Counted from the first letter of the stretch, positions 1-8,728 are shown. The stretch: DNA of 64,000 nucleotides from Bacteroidota bacterium (GCA_016787485.1 JAEUUL010000032.1:51233-115232), one strand, 5' to 3'. A program made the numbers and translations. The notes: generated by a model from the sequence alone, not told the origin.

Positions 1-37
1 GCAATCTATACCATATGAAACACTTTTTGGTCATTGT

Positions 38-1333
38 TTAGTCAATCCTCCATATCAGTTGGGTTGACAAGCCGGCAGCCCAGGTGCGCGGACGCACTGT
101 ACTGCCTGTATTGTATACCGGAGTGGCTGTGCCATTTACGCCTGCACTTACCCCCCAGCGTAAGCCATAGCCCAGGTGGCGGTATGCTCCGACAGAGCCT
201 GAAACGCCCATCAGGGTTTTGCGGAACCACTCAGGATCCCTGTTTTCCACTTTCAGAATCTGGTAATCCAGGGTTTGTCCGGTTACCTGGGTTAGGAAGC
301 CAACGTTCGCGGCAAGCATGGGAATAACAGACCATTTTTTACCCAGGCTGTATTCCGTCATAATCCCCACCGGTACATTTATCACGGTGGTTTTGCTGGT
401 GCCGTTGTATTCTACCGGTGCACCATTGAACAAGTATCCAATGATGGGCCCTTTGCCACGGTTGTCCAGCTTCTGCGTCATATCCACAGCCGGAGCCTGA
501 TCGGTAAAGGAGAATTTCTGGCGGGTAAGCGTTTGCTGCAGGTTTACACCGGCAAACACACTCAGGTTCCTGTACACCCTGTATCCTGCCATTCCACTGA
601 ATTGCAGCGCACCCAGGTTAGATTCCCCGTCACGCATGCGGCTCAGGAAATTTTTGTGTACATAAGCCAGATATTTGGGATTGATATCATATCCCAGACC
701 GGTTTGGTTCTGTGATACGGCAAATCCGGCAAACCAATGTCCGCCAAAGCGATGCAAAGGCTGAAGACTCAGGGGCAGTTTCTGTGTATTCCCGCCAGGA
801 TTGCTCAGTTCCACTGCGCTGCTGGCAATGCCCGCCCCCGTTGCATCCACTGTCAGGTGTTTTGCAGTTTCAAGGGTTTCTGCCAACTCCGGTGCAGGGG
901 TGTTCGATGTTCCGACTTCAGGCAATGGTTTCACCCCTGCCTGATTGGGTTTGATGGATATGTTACCGGAATTGGCAGGCACGGCATTATGGCCTGAAAC
1001 TGCTGTGGAACCGGTATGTCCATTGTCTTGGTGATGATTACTTTGGTTGTTGCTCTTTTCAGATTGAGCAGAGGATTGTGTTTCTTTTTGTACAGATACC
1101 GGGGTGCTGGCCTGACTGTCTTTTGTACCGGCGCCACGGGTCATCCAAAGGGCTGAAACAATAAGCAATGCAACAAGGGCAGCGGCTGAAAACCAAAGCC
1201 ACATTCCTTTGCGGCGTTTTTGATTGTCGAGAGTGTTGCTGATAGAATCCCATGCACCTGGAGGCAGTGTGGGTGCAAAACCTTCGAAGGAGGTTTCCAG
1301 CAGTGTGTCGATATTGATGTTTGCCTGATTCAG
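38..1333 (-). CDS. Putative anti-sigma/trans-envelope partner: cytoplasmic segment, TM helix, long linker, C-terminal beta-barrel
   Basis: Probably regulates the ECF sigma factor encoded just upstream. The open frame has its first ATG at 1204, but that ATG sits directly before the membrane helix. In-frame sequence upstream encodes about 43 soluble residues (TLLETSFEGFAPTLPPGAWD and onward), as in short Bacteroidota anti-sigma N-termini. The only plausible starts there are CTG at 1333, overlapping the sigma stop as CTGA, or ATT further inside the sigma gene. With CTG the protein is 431 residues: cytoplasmic part 1-43, helix about 45-64, Ser/Thr/Asn/Gln-rich linker about 66-193, then alternating aromatic/hydrophobic strands ending in an aromatic residue, as expected for an outer-membrane barrel. 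Barrel and regulator roles are inferred from pattern and position. The start codon is uncertain. Confidence 0.7.
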   Translation of the reverse strand: MNQANINIDTLLETSFEGFAPTLPPGAWDSISNTLDNQKRRKGMWLWFSAAALVALLIVSALWMTRGAGTKDSQASTPVSVQKETQSSAQSEKSNNQSNHHQDNGHTGSTAVSGHNAVPANSGNISIKPNQAGVKPLPEVGTSNTPAPELAETLETAKHLTVDATGAGIASSAVELSNPGGNTQKLPLSLQPLHRFGGHWFAGFAVSQNQTGLGYDINPKYLAYVHKNFLSRMRDGESNLGALQFSGMAGYRVYRNLSVFAGVNLQQTLTRQKFSFTDQAPAVDMTQKLDNRGKGPIIGYLFNGAPVEYNGTSKTTVINVPVGIMTEYSLGKKWSVIPMLAANVGFLTQVTGQTLDYQILKVENRDPEWFRKTLMGVSGSVGAYRHLGYGLRWGVSAGVNGTATPVYNTGSTVRPRTWAAGLSTQLIWRID

Positions 1334-1863
1334 CGTTTGTTTCCTTCCAATTGATCTTTCAGCATTTGTCTTGCCCGGCTCAGGGTACTTTTCGAAGTCC
1401 CTTCGCTGATTTCCAGTTGTTCTGCAATCTCTTTATGACTCATCTTTTCGATGGCATACAGGTTCAGAACGATTCTGTACTTTTCGGGCAAACCCTCGAG
1501 GGCGGAAAGCACCCTGCCCAGATCGTAAGATGCTACCTGAATTTCTTCGGCATCATCAGCAATATGCAGGTCATCCATCTCTACAAAACGGGGACCGCTG
1601 TTGCGTTTCCTGAACCTGGAAATAGCCATATTGATGATTAACCGGGTCATCCAGGCTTCCAGGGTGCTTTCTCCCTTAAAGGAACCAATACTATCAAAGA
1701 TCTTTACAAAACCATCCTGCAGCAGGTCGTTGGCATCTTCCTGGTTGGCGGCGTATCTCAGGCAATAGCCATAGAGTTTGCGTCCGTAGCGCAGGAAGAG
1801 TTCCTGCTGCCATTTGCGGTCACCCCGCTTACAACCTTGTATGATGTCATCATCCCCTGGCAA
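1330..1863 (-). CDS. RNA polymerase ECF sigma factor (sigma-70 family)
   Basis: Directs RNA polymerase to a dedicated promoter set. The 177 residues show region 2 (about 45-90, with LLQDGFVKIFDSIGSFKGE and WMTRLIINMAISRFRKR) and region 4 (about 115-170, with LPEKYRIVLNLYAIEKMSHK and the helix-turn-helix HKEIAEQLEISEGTSKSTLS). Length is normal for the family. The start is TTG at 1863: an in-frame TGA lies just upstream and there is no internal Met before region 2. A weak AAAGG precedes it. It overlaps the next gene by CTGA, so the two are probably translationally coupled. The extended motif TATTTTTTTG upstream has the wrong spacing to be a clear TAnnTTTG box. Confidence 0.93.
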   Translation of the reverse strand: MPGDDDIIQGCKRGDRKWQQELFLRYGRKLYGYCLRYAANQEDANDLLQDGFVKIFDSIGSFKGESTLEAWMTRLIINMAISRFRKRNSGPRFVEMDDLHIADDAEEIQVASYDLGRVLSALEGLPEKYRIVLNLYAIEKMSHKEIAEQLEISEGTSKSTLSRARQMLKDQLEGNKR

Positions 1864-1947
1864 GTAGCTTCACCTTTAAAGACGCACCCATGAAAAAAGG
1901 TTGCAAAAAAATATGGAAAATTTTAAAAATCAGCTGATTTGCCCTAA

Positions 1948-3606
1948 TCAGGCATCACCCACGCGGATTTTACGGCCTTTGTACATTTTGCCGTCCAGTG
2001 CCTTCACCATCATGCGTGCAGCACCTTTTTCTATCTCGATTTTGGCATTCAGCTCACGCAGATCCACACGGCCCAGCACTTCTTTGCGCAAGCGGCTCAT
2101 GTCCAGAATAAACTGCAGGAAACTGGCTTTGTAAAACCCGTCTTTGGTTCCCAGATTCACAAAAAGGCGTATCATACCTTCACCACCGCTGAATTCGCGG
2201 CCACGGGTATCACGGTTGCTTCTGCGGTCGTCGCCGCGGTCGCCGCCACGTTCTCTGCCGCGGTCTCTGCTGCGGGATTGCTCCTGCATGTTCAGGTCCG
2301 TTGCGTTTTCGTAGTATTTTACAAACCTGTCAAATTCCAGTGCGGCCATCCTCTGTAACAAATCCGTTTTGCTCATGGAAGCAAATTTTTCTTCCAGCAA
2401 AGGCAGGTAGGTTTGATATTCGCCGCTGCTGATATCCGCAGTAACAATCCGGTCAATAAACTTGAAGAACTGTTTGCGCATTACATCCTTGCCGGAGGGA
2501 ATCTCCAGCTTGTGCATAGGTGCTTTTACAATTTTTTCAATCTGACGAACACGGCTCATTTCACGCGGAGTCACAATGGACATGCATATACCGGTTTTGC
2601 CGGCGCGGCCTGTACGGCCACTGCGGTGGGTATACACCTCTGTTTCATCCGGCAGTTCGTAATTGATTACATGTGTAATATCCTTTACATCTATCCCCCT
2701 GGCAGCCACATCGGTTGCCACCAGCAGTTGCAATGATTTGTGGCGGAATGCATTCATCACCTTGTCGCGCTGACCCTGACTAAGGTCGCCGTGCAGGGAA
2801 TCGGCATCATATCCATCGCGGGTAAGGTTCTCGGCAATCTGCTGACAGTCTACCTTGGTGCGGGCAAAGACAACACCATATATACCCGGATTGAAATCTA
2901 TCAGTCGTTTCAGTACATCATACCTTGCCTGGTGGGCACAGGTGTAGTACTGATGGTCTATGAGCAGGTTTGCAGTGTTTTGTTTGCCCACCGAAACTTC
3001 GGCCGGGTTCTGCATGTAGGCCTTGCTCACCTGCCTCACTTCGGGGGGCATGGTTGCGCTGAAAAGCCATGTGCTCTGCCGGTTAACTGTGTGTTTCAGT
3101 ACAAATTCTATGTCTTCCCTGAAGCCCATGTTCAGCATTTCATCAGCTTCATCCAGCACTACATATTCTATGTCCTGCAGCGATATGGCTTTTCGTTCAA
3201 TCAGGTCTATAAGACGGCCCGGTGTAGCCACTACAATCTGGGTACCTTTGCGCAGGTCGCGTATCTGCTGACTGATGGCAGCCCCCCCGTACACAGCCGT
3301 AATATATGTACCGGGCAAATGCTTTTTGAACAGGGTAAGCTCCTTCACAATCTGCATGCACAATTCCCGGGTGGGACAAATAATGAGTGCAGTGGGGTGG
3401 GGATTTTGCTGCTTAACGTGATTCAGCAACGGAAGTCCAAAGGCAGCGGTTTTACCGGTACCGGTTTGGGCAAGACCAATAAAATCGGTGGTGCCGGAGA
3501 GCAGGACAGGTATGGATTGGGCCTGTATTGGAGTGGGCTCGGTAAATCCAAGCTCCTGAATGGCCTGAAGCAGTTCGGGTTTCAGACCCAGGTTCGAAAA
3601 TGACAT
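1948..3606 (-). CDS. DEAD-box ATP-dependent RNA helicase with DbpA-type RNA-binding domain
   Basis: Unwinds structured RNA, probably in ribosome assembly or mRNA turnover. The 552 residues contain Walker A AQTGTGKT (46-53), DEAD (152-155), SAT in LFSATMPPEV, and HRSGRTGRAG near residues 329-338. An Arg/Gly/Asp-rich hinge (RSRDRGRERGGDRGDDRR) joins the helicase core to a C-terminal domain of about 75 residues (MIRLFVNLGTKDGFYKASF to KIRVGDA) that matches the DbpA RNA-binding fold. This is the DeaD/CsdA/DbpA class; the exact orthologue cannot be fixed. The gene starts 36 bp after the desaturase stop and may be co-transcribed with it. No clear promoter was seen in the gap. Confidence 0.93.
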   Translation of the reverse strand: MSFSNLGLKPELLQAIQELGFTEPTPIQAQSIPVLLSGTTDFIGLAQTGTGKTAAFGLPLLNHVKQQNPHPTALIICPTRELCMQIVKELTLFKKHLPGTYITAVYGGAAISQQIRDLRKGTQIVVATPGRLIDLIERKAISLQDIEYVVLDEADEMLNMGFREDIEFVLKHTVNRQSTWLFSATMPPEVRQVSKAYMQNPAEVSVGKQNTANLLIDHQYYTCAHQARYDVLKRLIDFNPGIYGVVFARTKVDCQQIAENLTRDGYDADSLHGDLSQGQRDKVMNAFRHKSLQLLVATDVAARGIDVKDITHVINYELPDETEVYTHRSGRTGRAGKTGICMSIVTPREMSRVRQIEKIVKAPMHKLEIPSGKDVMRKQFFKFIDRIVTADISSGEYQTYLPLLEEKFASMSKTDLLQRMAALEFDRFVKYYENATDLNMQEQSRSRDRGRERGGDRGDDRRSNRDTRGREFSGGEGMIRLFVNLGTKDGFYKASFLQFILDMSRLRKEVLGRVDLRELNAKIEIEKGAARMMVKALDGKMYKGRKIRVGDA

Positions 3607-3642
3607 GTTTTTTTAGGTTTAATAATATGGTCAGGGCCGTAA

Positions 3643-4710
3643 TTATGCAGCCCCTACCCTTTTCAGATGCAGGACATGTGCCCTTACTGCTGAAAAGAAG
3701 GTCGGAAATTCGTGATACGCCACACCATACTCTGCGCATACCTGTTTTACAATGCGGGATATGGCCGGGTAATGGATATGACTGATGCGTGGAAACAAGT
3801 GGTGCTCCACCTGAAAGTTGAGGCCACCGGTAAACCAGCCCAAAAATTTACTACGGGTGCTGAAATTGGCCGTGGTAGCCAGTTGGTGCAGATAATACTC
3901 CTGTTCAATTTTGCCGGTATCTTCTGCAGGTACCGGAAATTCCACTTTGTCCACAACATGGGCAAGCTGGAAAACGATGGCAATCGTAAGACCCACCGCA
4001 GCAGACAATACGCCATAGCCTATGGCAAAATTCACCCAACCCAGTTGCCATACCGGAATCACAATAAACAAACAGGTATAGATGACTTTGCCCAGCCAGA
4101 ACAGGAAATGCTGGTTAAGGGTCATCGGGGGTACCTCGGTTTCAGCGATTTTGCGTGAAAAGTATTTGTTGAAGTCGCGGATGGCTATCCACATGAAGTA
4201 GGTGAAACAATACAATACAGGCCAGTAAATATGCTGATACTTGTGAAACCAGTATTTCTTCTGGTTTGTGCTCATCCGCATCAGTGGCTTGTTGTCTATA
4301 TCGTCGTCGTGTCCTTCAATATTGGTGTATGAATGGTGCGCCACATTGTGTTTCACCTTCCATAAATAACTGCATCCACCCAGAATGTCCAGAGAATAAC
4401 CCATCAAATCATTCACCCAGGGCTTGGTGCTGTAACTGCCATGGCAGCCATCGTGCATTACATTGAATCCAATGGCGGCAATGTTCATTCCCATCACAAT
4501 GCAAAGCGGAATGGCAGCCCATGCCGGCAGGTGTAAAAACACCAGTGTTGTGTACAACAGAATAAGACTCAAAAAAAGAACGATTGTTTTGGTGTATAAT
4601 TTCCAGTTTCCTGTGTTTTTTACTGATGAGGTGCTGAAATATTCCTCCACCCTTTTGCGCAGTGTACCTGAGAAATTGTGCTGTGCGCGGGCAAAACTGA
4701 TTTTAGCCAT
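3643..4710 (-). CDS. Membrane fatty acid (acyl-CoA/acyl-lipid) desaturase
   Basis: Introduces a cis double bond into fatty acyl chains, using a di-iron centre in the membrane. All three histidine boxes of the front-end/DesA3 type are visible in the 355 residues: HDGCH, HNVAHH and QVEHHLFPRISH. Hydrophobic segments (about 45-90 and 200-255) fit four membrane helices. Its own promoter, TATCTTTG, lies 10 nt before the ATG. The gene is followed by the DEAD-box helicase. Desaturase plus cold-shock-type helicase suggests a role at low temperature, but that is inference from adjacency only. Confidence 0.92.
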   Translation of the reverse strand: MAKISFARAQHNFSGTLRKRVEEYFSTSSVKNTGNWKLYTKTIVLFLSLILLYTTLVFLHLPAWAAIPLCIVMGMNIAAIGFNVMHDGCHGSYSTKPWVNDLMGYSLDILGGCSYLWKVKHNVAHHSYTNIEGHDDDIDNKPLMRMSTNQKKYWFHKYQHIYWPVLYCFTYFMWIAIRDFNKYFSRKIAETEVPPMTLNQHFLFWLGKVIYTCLFIVIPVWQLGWVNFAIGYGVLSAAVGLTIAIVFQLAHVVDKVEFPVPAEDTGKIEQEYYLHQLATTANFSTRSKFLGWFTGGLNFQVEHHLFPRISHIHYPAISRIVKQVCAEYGVAYHEFPTFFSAVRAHVLHLKRVGAA

Positions 4711-4720
4711 GAAATTGCCG

Positions 4721-4728
4721 CAAAGATA
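4721..4728 (-). promoter_or_regulatory. -7 promoter element (TATCTTTG) of the desaturase gene
   Basis: Perfect TAnnTTTG on the minus strand, ending 10 nt before the ATG at 4710. Confidence 0.7.
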
Positions 4729-4803
4729 CGCTTTTTTCAGGAAAACAGGTACGGTTTGGTGCCGATTTCAGGCAGACAGTGTGCGAAAATGCCCTGCCCT
4801 GCT

Positions 4804-4811
4804 TAGCTTTG
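4804..4811 (+). promoter_or_regulatory. -7 promoter element (TAGCTTTG)
   Basis: Perfect TAnnTTTG. It ends 6 nt before the GTG at 4818 that opens a 26-codon frame, and 83 nt before the ATG of the barrel gene at 4895. Confidence 0.65.
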
Positions 4812-4817
4812 CCGGTT

Positions 4818-4898
4818 GTGAAAAAGTGGATGAAGTTGCTGCTGGTTTGCCTCATTTGCATATCCATTGCAACCGTGATTGCGTTACTCGTGCAATGA
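4818..4898 (+). CDS. Small single-helix membrane peptide (26 residues)
   Basis: Function unknown. GTG starts a 26-codon frame reading MKKWMKLLLVCLICISIATV followed by IALLVQ: a basic N-terminus and one hydrophobic helix. The start codon sits 6 nt after a perfect TAGCTTTG, the same spacing seen at recognised genes in this window. The stop TGA overlaps the ATG of the next gene as ATGA, which fits translational coupling. It could be a genuine membrane micropeptide or a translated leader that sets expression of the barrel gene. Existence as a protein is inferred from promoter position, amino-acid pattern and overlap. Confidence 0.5.
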   Translation: MKKWMKLLLVCLICISIATVIALLVQ

Positions 4899-5947
4899 GA
4901 TTTTTTGGTCTTTTGTTTATATCGCTTGCCTTGCATCTTTCGCTTTCTGCGCAGGACAAACCTGTACCCAGGGAAAAAACAATACATTGGCTGCCAGTGC
5001 CAACTCTGGGTTATGCTCCCGAAACAAGGGCATACATCGGAGCTGTGGTTATGGCTACTTTTCATACCCACCCAAAAGATACCCGTGCCAGCAATGCCAA
5101 AACCGAATTCACCTATACCCAGCGGCATCAGGTCATCTGCAATCTGGGCTACACCCTGTTCACCCCTGCGGAAAAATACCGCTTGTCCGGACAACTGAAT
5201 CTTTCCCGCTTTCCCGACAATTTCTGGGGATTTGGCAATGAGACTCCAGACTCGGTGAAGTTTATCTACAACAGTACCCGGCGCGAAGCAGAAATGGTAT
5301 TTCAGAAAAACCTAGGGCACAACTGGTTTCTGGGTCCACTGCTGCGCTACAGCCGCTTTAGCCGTTTCGACTCCCTGTCGGGCAAATCTTCAGTTTTTTT
5401 CAAACAGGGGGCATTGCAAACCATGGGTGCCGGTTTCAGCCTGCTGCACGATTCGCGCGACAACCTGCTGAATCCGGGCAAAGGCTATTTTGTGGAATGG
5501 CAGAGCAGGTATATGAAGCACAGACATACCTATCTGTATTCATCGCTGGATTTGCGGGCCTACCGCAGTTTTTTTGATCAGCGGCTGGTATGTGCGGCAA
5601 AGATGGTGGGCATTCATTCCAATCCTCGGGGGGCTCCATTTTACGACGCGGCACTTCTGGGAGGAGACCGCAACCAGAGAGGTTACTACTATGGCCGTTA
5701 CCGCGACCGGGGTGCTGTTATGGCACAGTTTGAAACCCGCTATACCGTTTACCGTCGCTGGGGTGTGGCAGCTTTTGTCACTGCCGGGCGCACCTTCGGC
5801 GATTTGTGGGTATCTAAAAAGGTGCACACTTCACAAGGCATAGGCGTACGATTTATGGCCGACCGGAAAGAACGCACCAATATGCGCATTGATTACGCCT
5901 TCGGAAAGGCATCGGGATTCTATTTCTCGTTTGGAGAAGCGTTTTAA
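4895..5947 (+). CDS. Outer-membrane beta-barrel protein (surface-antigen/BamA-like barrel)
   Basis: Predicted outer-membrane protein of 350 residues. The start is taken at the ATG that gives a signal peptide, MRFFGLLFISLALHLSLSAQ; the frame is open further upstream but that part has no secretion signal. The body has many short amphipathic strands, GKGYFVEWQSRY, GGDRNQRGYYYGRYRDRG and a YDAALLGGDRN-type loop, recalling the C-terminal Omp85/bacterial surface antigen barrel. It ends in an aromatic residue (FGEAF). POTRA domains are absent, so it is a short barrel-only member if the family is right. It is coupled to the 26-codon frame upstream. Confidence 0.75.
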   Translation: MRFFGLLFISLALHLSLSAQDKPVPREKTIHWLPVPTLGYAPETRAYIGAVVMATFHTHPKDTRASNAKTEFTYTQRHQVICNLGYTLFTPAEKYRLSGQLNLSRFPDNFWGFGNETPDSVKFIYNSTRREAEMVFQKNLGHNWFLGPLLRYSRFSRFDSLSGKSSVFFKQGALQTMGAGFSLLHDSRDNLLNPGKGYFVEWQSRYMKHRHTYLYSSLDLRAYRSFFDQRLVCAAKMVGIHSNPRGAPFYDAALLGGDRNQRGYYYGRYRDRGAVMAQFETRYTVYRRWGVAAFVTAGRTFGDLWVSKKVHTSQGIGVRFMADRKERTNMRIDYAFGKASGFYFSFGEAF

Positions 5948-5958
5948 GTCAATCCTGG

Positions 5959-6648
5959 TTATCGGGAAAATCCACTTCCTCCGCCTCCGCCAATGCACAG
6001 GGTTATGTACGCCATTTGCGGACGCCAGGCTGCGAGATTATTGGCTTGTTTGCTGCCATTTTTCCAGAATTGTGTCCCAATACCACTGCAGTATCCCGCC
6101 TGAATTCCTACCATAAATCCGCCGGCCGGCGAAGGCAGAAAACGGAATGCGCCCACACCTGCGTCAAAACCCATTCCACCGGTGCCTACACTTCCCTTCT
6201 CTCCGTTTTTTATCTGAAAACCGCCAAACTCCCAGGTGCTGCCACTCTGGTTTGTAAGTTCTGCAGAAGCACCTCCACCGCCAAATCCCCCATAGAAATA
6301 GCCCCACCAGCGGGAAGGAATGGGCTTGAGGTAACCCACATTGAAAAAACCCCATCCGTGGCCGGTTTGCAGGGTGCCATTTGGCCCGGTTGATTTTCCA
6401 AAGGCACCGGCAAAGCCTTTTCCACCGAGCAGCAGATGTTTGCCTACCAATCCGAAACCGCCTCCGCCAATGCTGGTGCCGCTGCCTTTTACAGATGCTG
6501 AGCCCATCAGTGAGGGTACAGACAGGTCTCTTGCCAGATTGCCAAAGGTGGATTGGGCTACACCTATGCTGAAATGGCCAAACCCGCCCTGGGCATGCAG
6601 TGCTGCAAATACCGGCAGCCCCCACAGCAGTAGAAATATTCTTTTCAT
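5959..6648 (-). CDS. Secreted Gly-rich envelope protein, probable outer-membrane barrel
   Basis: No family recognised. The 229 residues begin with a signal peptide (MKRIFLLLWGLPVFAALHAQ). The rest is Gly/Phe-rich with alternating strands (FGLVGKHLLLGGKGFAGAFG, WWGYFYGGFGGGGASAEL, FMVGIQAGYCSGIGT), suggesting a small barrel. The C-terminal tail is a Gly/Ser run (GGGGGSGFSR), unusual for a barrel that normally ends in an aromatic residue. It is convergent with the barrel gene at 4895 (11 bp between stops). No TAnnTTTG element was seen upstream. Confidence 0.65.
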   Translation of the reverse strand: MKRIFLLLWGLPVFAALHAQGGFGHFSIGVAQSTFGNLARDLSVPSLMGSASVKGSGTSIGGGGFGLVGKHLLLGGKGFAGAFGKSTGPNGTLQTGHGWGFFNVGYLKPIPSRWWGYFYGGFGGGGASAELTNQSGSTWEFGGFQIKNGEKGSVGTGGMGFDAGVGAFRFLPSPAGGFMVGIQAGYCSGIGTQFWKNGSKQANNLAAWRPQMAYITLCIGGGGGSGFSR

Positions 6649-6740
6649 TGTACAATGCTAGCACCTTCCTGCGAATGTTCATTGCAACATTTATCACACC
6701 CCGGTGGACAACCCAAAACCTATACACGCACCCGCTGAAG

Positions 6741-6748
6741 TACCTTTG
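6741..6748 (+). promoter_or_regulatory. -7 promoter element (TACCTTTG) of the E1 gene
   Basis: Perfect TAnnTTTG, 6 nt before the ATG at 6755. It decides the start: an in-frame ATG at 6704 lies upstream of the promoter. Confidence 0.75.
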
Positions 6749-6754
6749 CAACCC

Positions 6755-8728
6755 ATGGAATTCAATCCTGAAAGTCTCACCAAAGACGAACTCCTTTTTT
6801 TATACCGCCAATTGGTGTACCCCCGGGTCATCGAGGAAAAAATGCTCATCCTGCTGCGGCAGGGCAAGGTGGGCAAATGGTTCAGCGGCATTGGCCAGGA
6901 AGCCATTTCTGTGGGTGTTACCCAGGCCCTGCACTCCGATGAATACATCCTGCCCCTGCACCGCAATTTGGGTGTATTTACCGGCCGGGGCATTCCCTTT
7001 CGCAAACTGTTTGCGCAGTGGCAGGGCAAAAAAAGCGGTTTTACCAAGGGCCGCGACCGCAGCTTTCACTTCGGCACCAACGAATACCATATTGTGGGAA
7101 TGATCAGCCACCTGGGTGCCATGCTGGGCGTGGCCAACGGAATTGCCCTGTCGCATAAACTGGCCGGTGAAAAGAAACTGGCCGTGGTGTTCAGCGGAGA
7201 CGGAGGCACCAGCGAGGGCGATTTTCACGAAGCCCTGAACGTGGCTGCAGTGTGGCAACTGCCGGTTATCTTTCTCATTGAAAACAACGGGTACGGGCTC
7301 AGCACGCCCAGCAATGAACAGTTCCGCTGCAAACAGTTTATCGACAAAGGCATCGGCTATGGCATGGAAGCCGTGCAAATCGACGGCAACAACATCCTGG
7401 AGGTGTACAATACGGTGAGCCGCTTGGCAGAAGACATACGCAACAACCCCAGGCCCATGATACTGGAGTGCATGACCTTCCGCATGCGGGGCCATGAGGA
7501 AGCCAGTGGCACCAAATATGTGCCACCCCACCTTTTTGAGGAATGGAAAAAGAAAGACCCCATTGAGAACTATGAAACCTGGCTGATTGAACTGGGGTAT
7601 TTAACAAAAGAAGACGCTGCCAAAATCCGGAATGAATGGCTGCAAAGCCTGGAAACCGGGCTGGAGGAAGTGTTTGCCGAAGCTGAAATAGTACCCGATT
7701 CTGCGGAAGAACTGGCCGACATGTACGCCCCATTTACGGGCCATGAAGCTGCGCCGTCCGGCGGGGAATCGGAAAAACGCCTGGTGGATGCCATCAGCGA
7801 CGGGTTGCGGCAGAGTATGGAACGCCATTCACAGCTCGTGATCATGGGGCAGGATGTGGCAGAGTACGGAGGTGTTTTTAAAATCACCGAAGGCTTTGTG
7901 GAACAGTTTGGCAAAGACCGGGTGCGCAACACCCCCATTACCGAAAGCAGCATCCTGGGGGCCGGTTACGGACTGGCCATCAAAGGGCGCAAGGCAGTAG
8001 TGGAAATGCAGTTTGCCGATTTTGTGAGCTGTGGTTTTAACCAGATTGTGAACAACCTGGCCAAAAGCCATTACCGCTGGGCCCAGCCGGCCGATGTGGT
8101 GGTGCGCATGCCCACAGGCGCTGGGGTGCAGGCCGGTCCCTTTCACAGCCAGAGCAACGAGGCCTGGTTTTACCACGTACCCGGACTGAAGATCTACTAC
8201 CCCAGCACCCCCTCCGATGCCAAAGGTCTGCTGGCCCGGGCCATAGAAGACCCCAATCCCGTGCTGTTTTTCGAGCACAAGCACCTGTACCGCAGCATCA
8301 GTGGTATGGTACCTGATGCCTGGTACACCCTGCCCGAAGGCAAGGCCACCGTGCACCACCACGGCGATGAGGTTTGTATCATTACCTACGGCTGGGGCGT
8401 GCATCAGGCGCTGAAAACGGTTACTGAACAGAACATCCCCGCACGGGTGGTGGATTTGCGCACCCTGCTGCCCTGGGACAAAGACACAGTGGCAGAACAG
8501 GTAAAAGCCACCGGCAAAGTGTTGGTGCTCACGGAAGACACCCTCACCGGCAGCATCGCCTCAGACATTGCTGCCTGGATTTCCGAAAATTGTTTTCAGT
8601 GGCTGGATGCCCCGGTGAAACGTCTGGGCAGCCTGGACACTCCCGTACCGCTGGCCGGAACGCTGGAAAAAAACTTTCTGCCCTGGGACCGGTTGGGGGT
8701 TGCAATTCAGGAACTGCGTGCATTTTAA
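6755..8728 (+). CDS. 2-oxoacid dehydrogenase E1, fused alpha and beta subunits
   Basis: Thiamine-diphosphate enzyme that decarboxylates a 2-oxoacid (branched-chain 2-oxoacid or pyruvate) and passes the acyl group to the lipoyl E2 component. The 657 residues hold an E1-alpha half (about 1-310) with the ThDP motif GDGGTSEGD starting at 148 and ENN at 176-178, and an E1-beta half (about 335-657) with MGQDVAEYGGVFK, the effector/cofactor region, and a transketolase C-terminal domain (VVDLRTLLPWD). Alpha-beta fusions of this type are common in Bacteroidota. E2 and E3 are not in the window, so substrate choice is open. The upstream promoter places the start at 6755. The region is GC-richer than the next gene. 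Confidence 0.93.
   Translation: MEFNPESLTKDELLFLYRQLVYPRVIEEKMLILLRQGKVGKWFSGIGQEAISVGVTQALHSDEYILPLHRNLGVFTGRGIPFRKLFAQWQGKKSGFTKGRDRSFHFGTNEYHIVGMISHLGAMLGVANGIALSHKLAGEKKLAVVFSGDGGTSEGDFHEALNVAAVWQLPVIFLIENNGYGLSTPSNEQFRCKQFIDKGIGYGMEAVQIDGNNILEVYNTVSRLAEDIRNNPRPMILECMTFRMRGHEEASGTKYVPPHLFEEWKKKDPIENYETWLIELGYLTKEDAAKIRNEWLQSLETGLEEVFAEAEIVPDSAEELADMYAPFTGHEAAPSGGESEKRLVDAISDGLRQSMERHSQLVIMGQDVAEYGGVFKITEGFVEQFGKDRVRNTPITESSILGAGYGLAIKGRKAVVEMQFADFVSCGFNQIVNNLAKSHYRWAQPADVVVRMPTGAGVQAGPFHSQSNEAWFYHVPGLKIYYPSTPSDAKGLLARAIEDPNPVLFFEHKHLYRSISGMVPDAWYTLPEGKATVHHHGDEVCIITYGWGVHQALKTVTEQNIPARVVDLRTLLPWDKDTVAEQVKATGKVLVLTEDTLTGSIASDIAAWISENCFQWLDAPVKRLGSLDTPVPLAGTLEKNFLPWDRLGVAIQELRAF

Noticed and set aside
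1880..1915. TATTTTTTTG as the sigma gene promoter
   Set aside because: Two extra bases between TA and TTTG compared with the consensus used elsewhere in the window.
2740..3603. Long open frame on the plus strand opposite the DEAD-box helicase
   Set aside because: Fully antisense to a strongly conserved gene, no recognisable motif or signal, and its composition follows from the helicase codons.
4463..4894. 144-codon upstream extension of the barrel gene
   Set aside because: Antisense to the desaturase start, lacks a signal peptide and includes the TAGCTTTG promoter.
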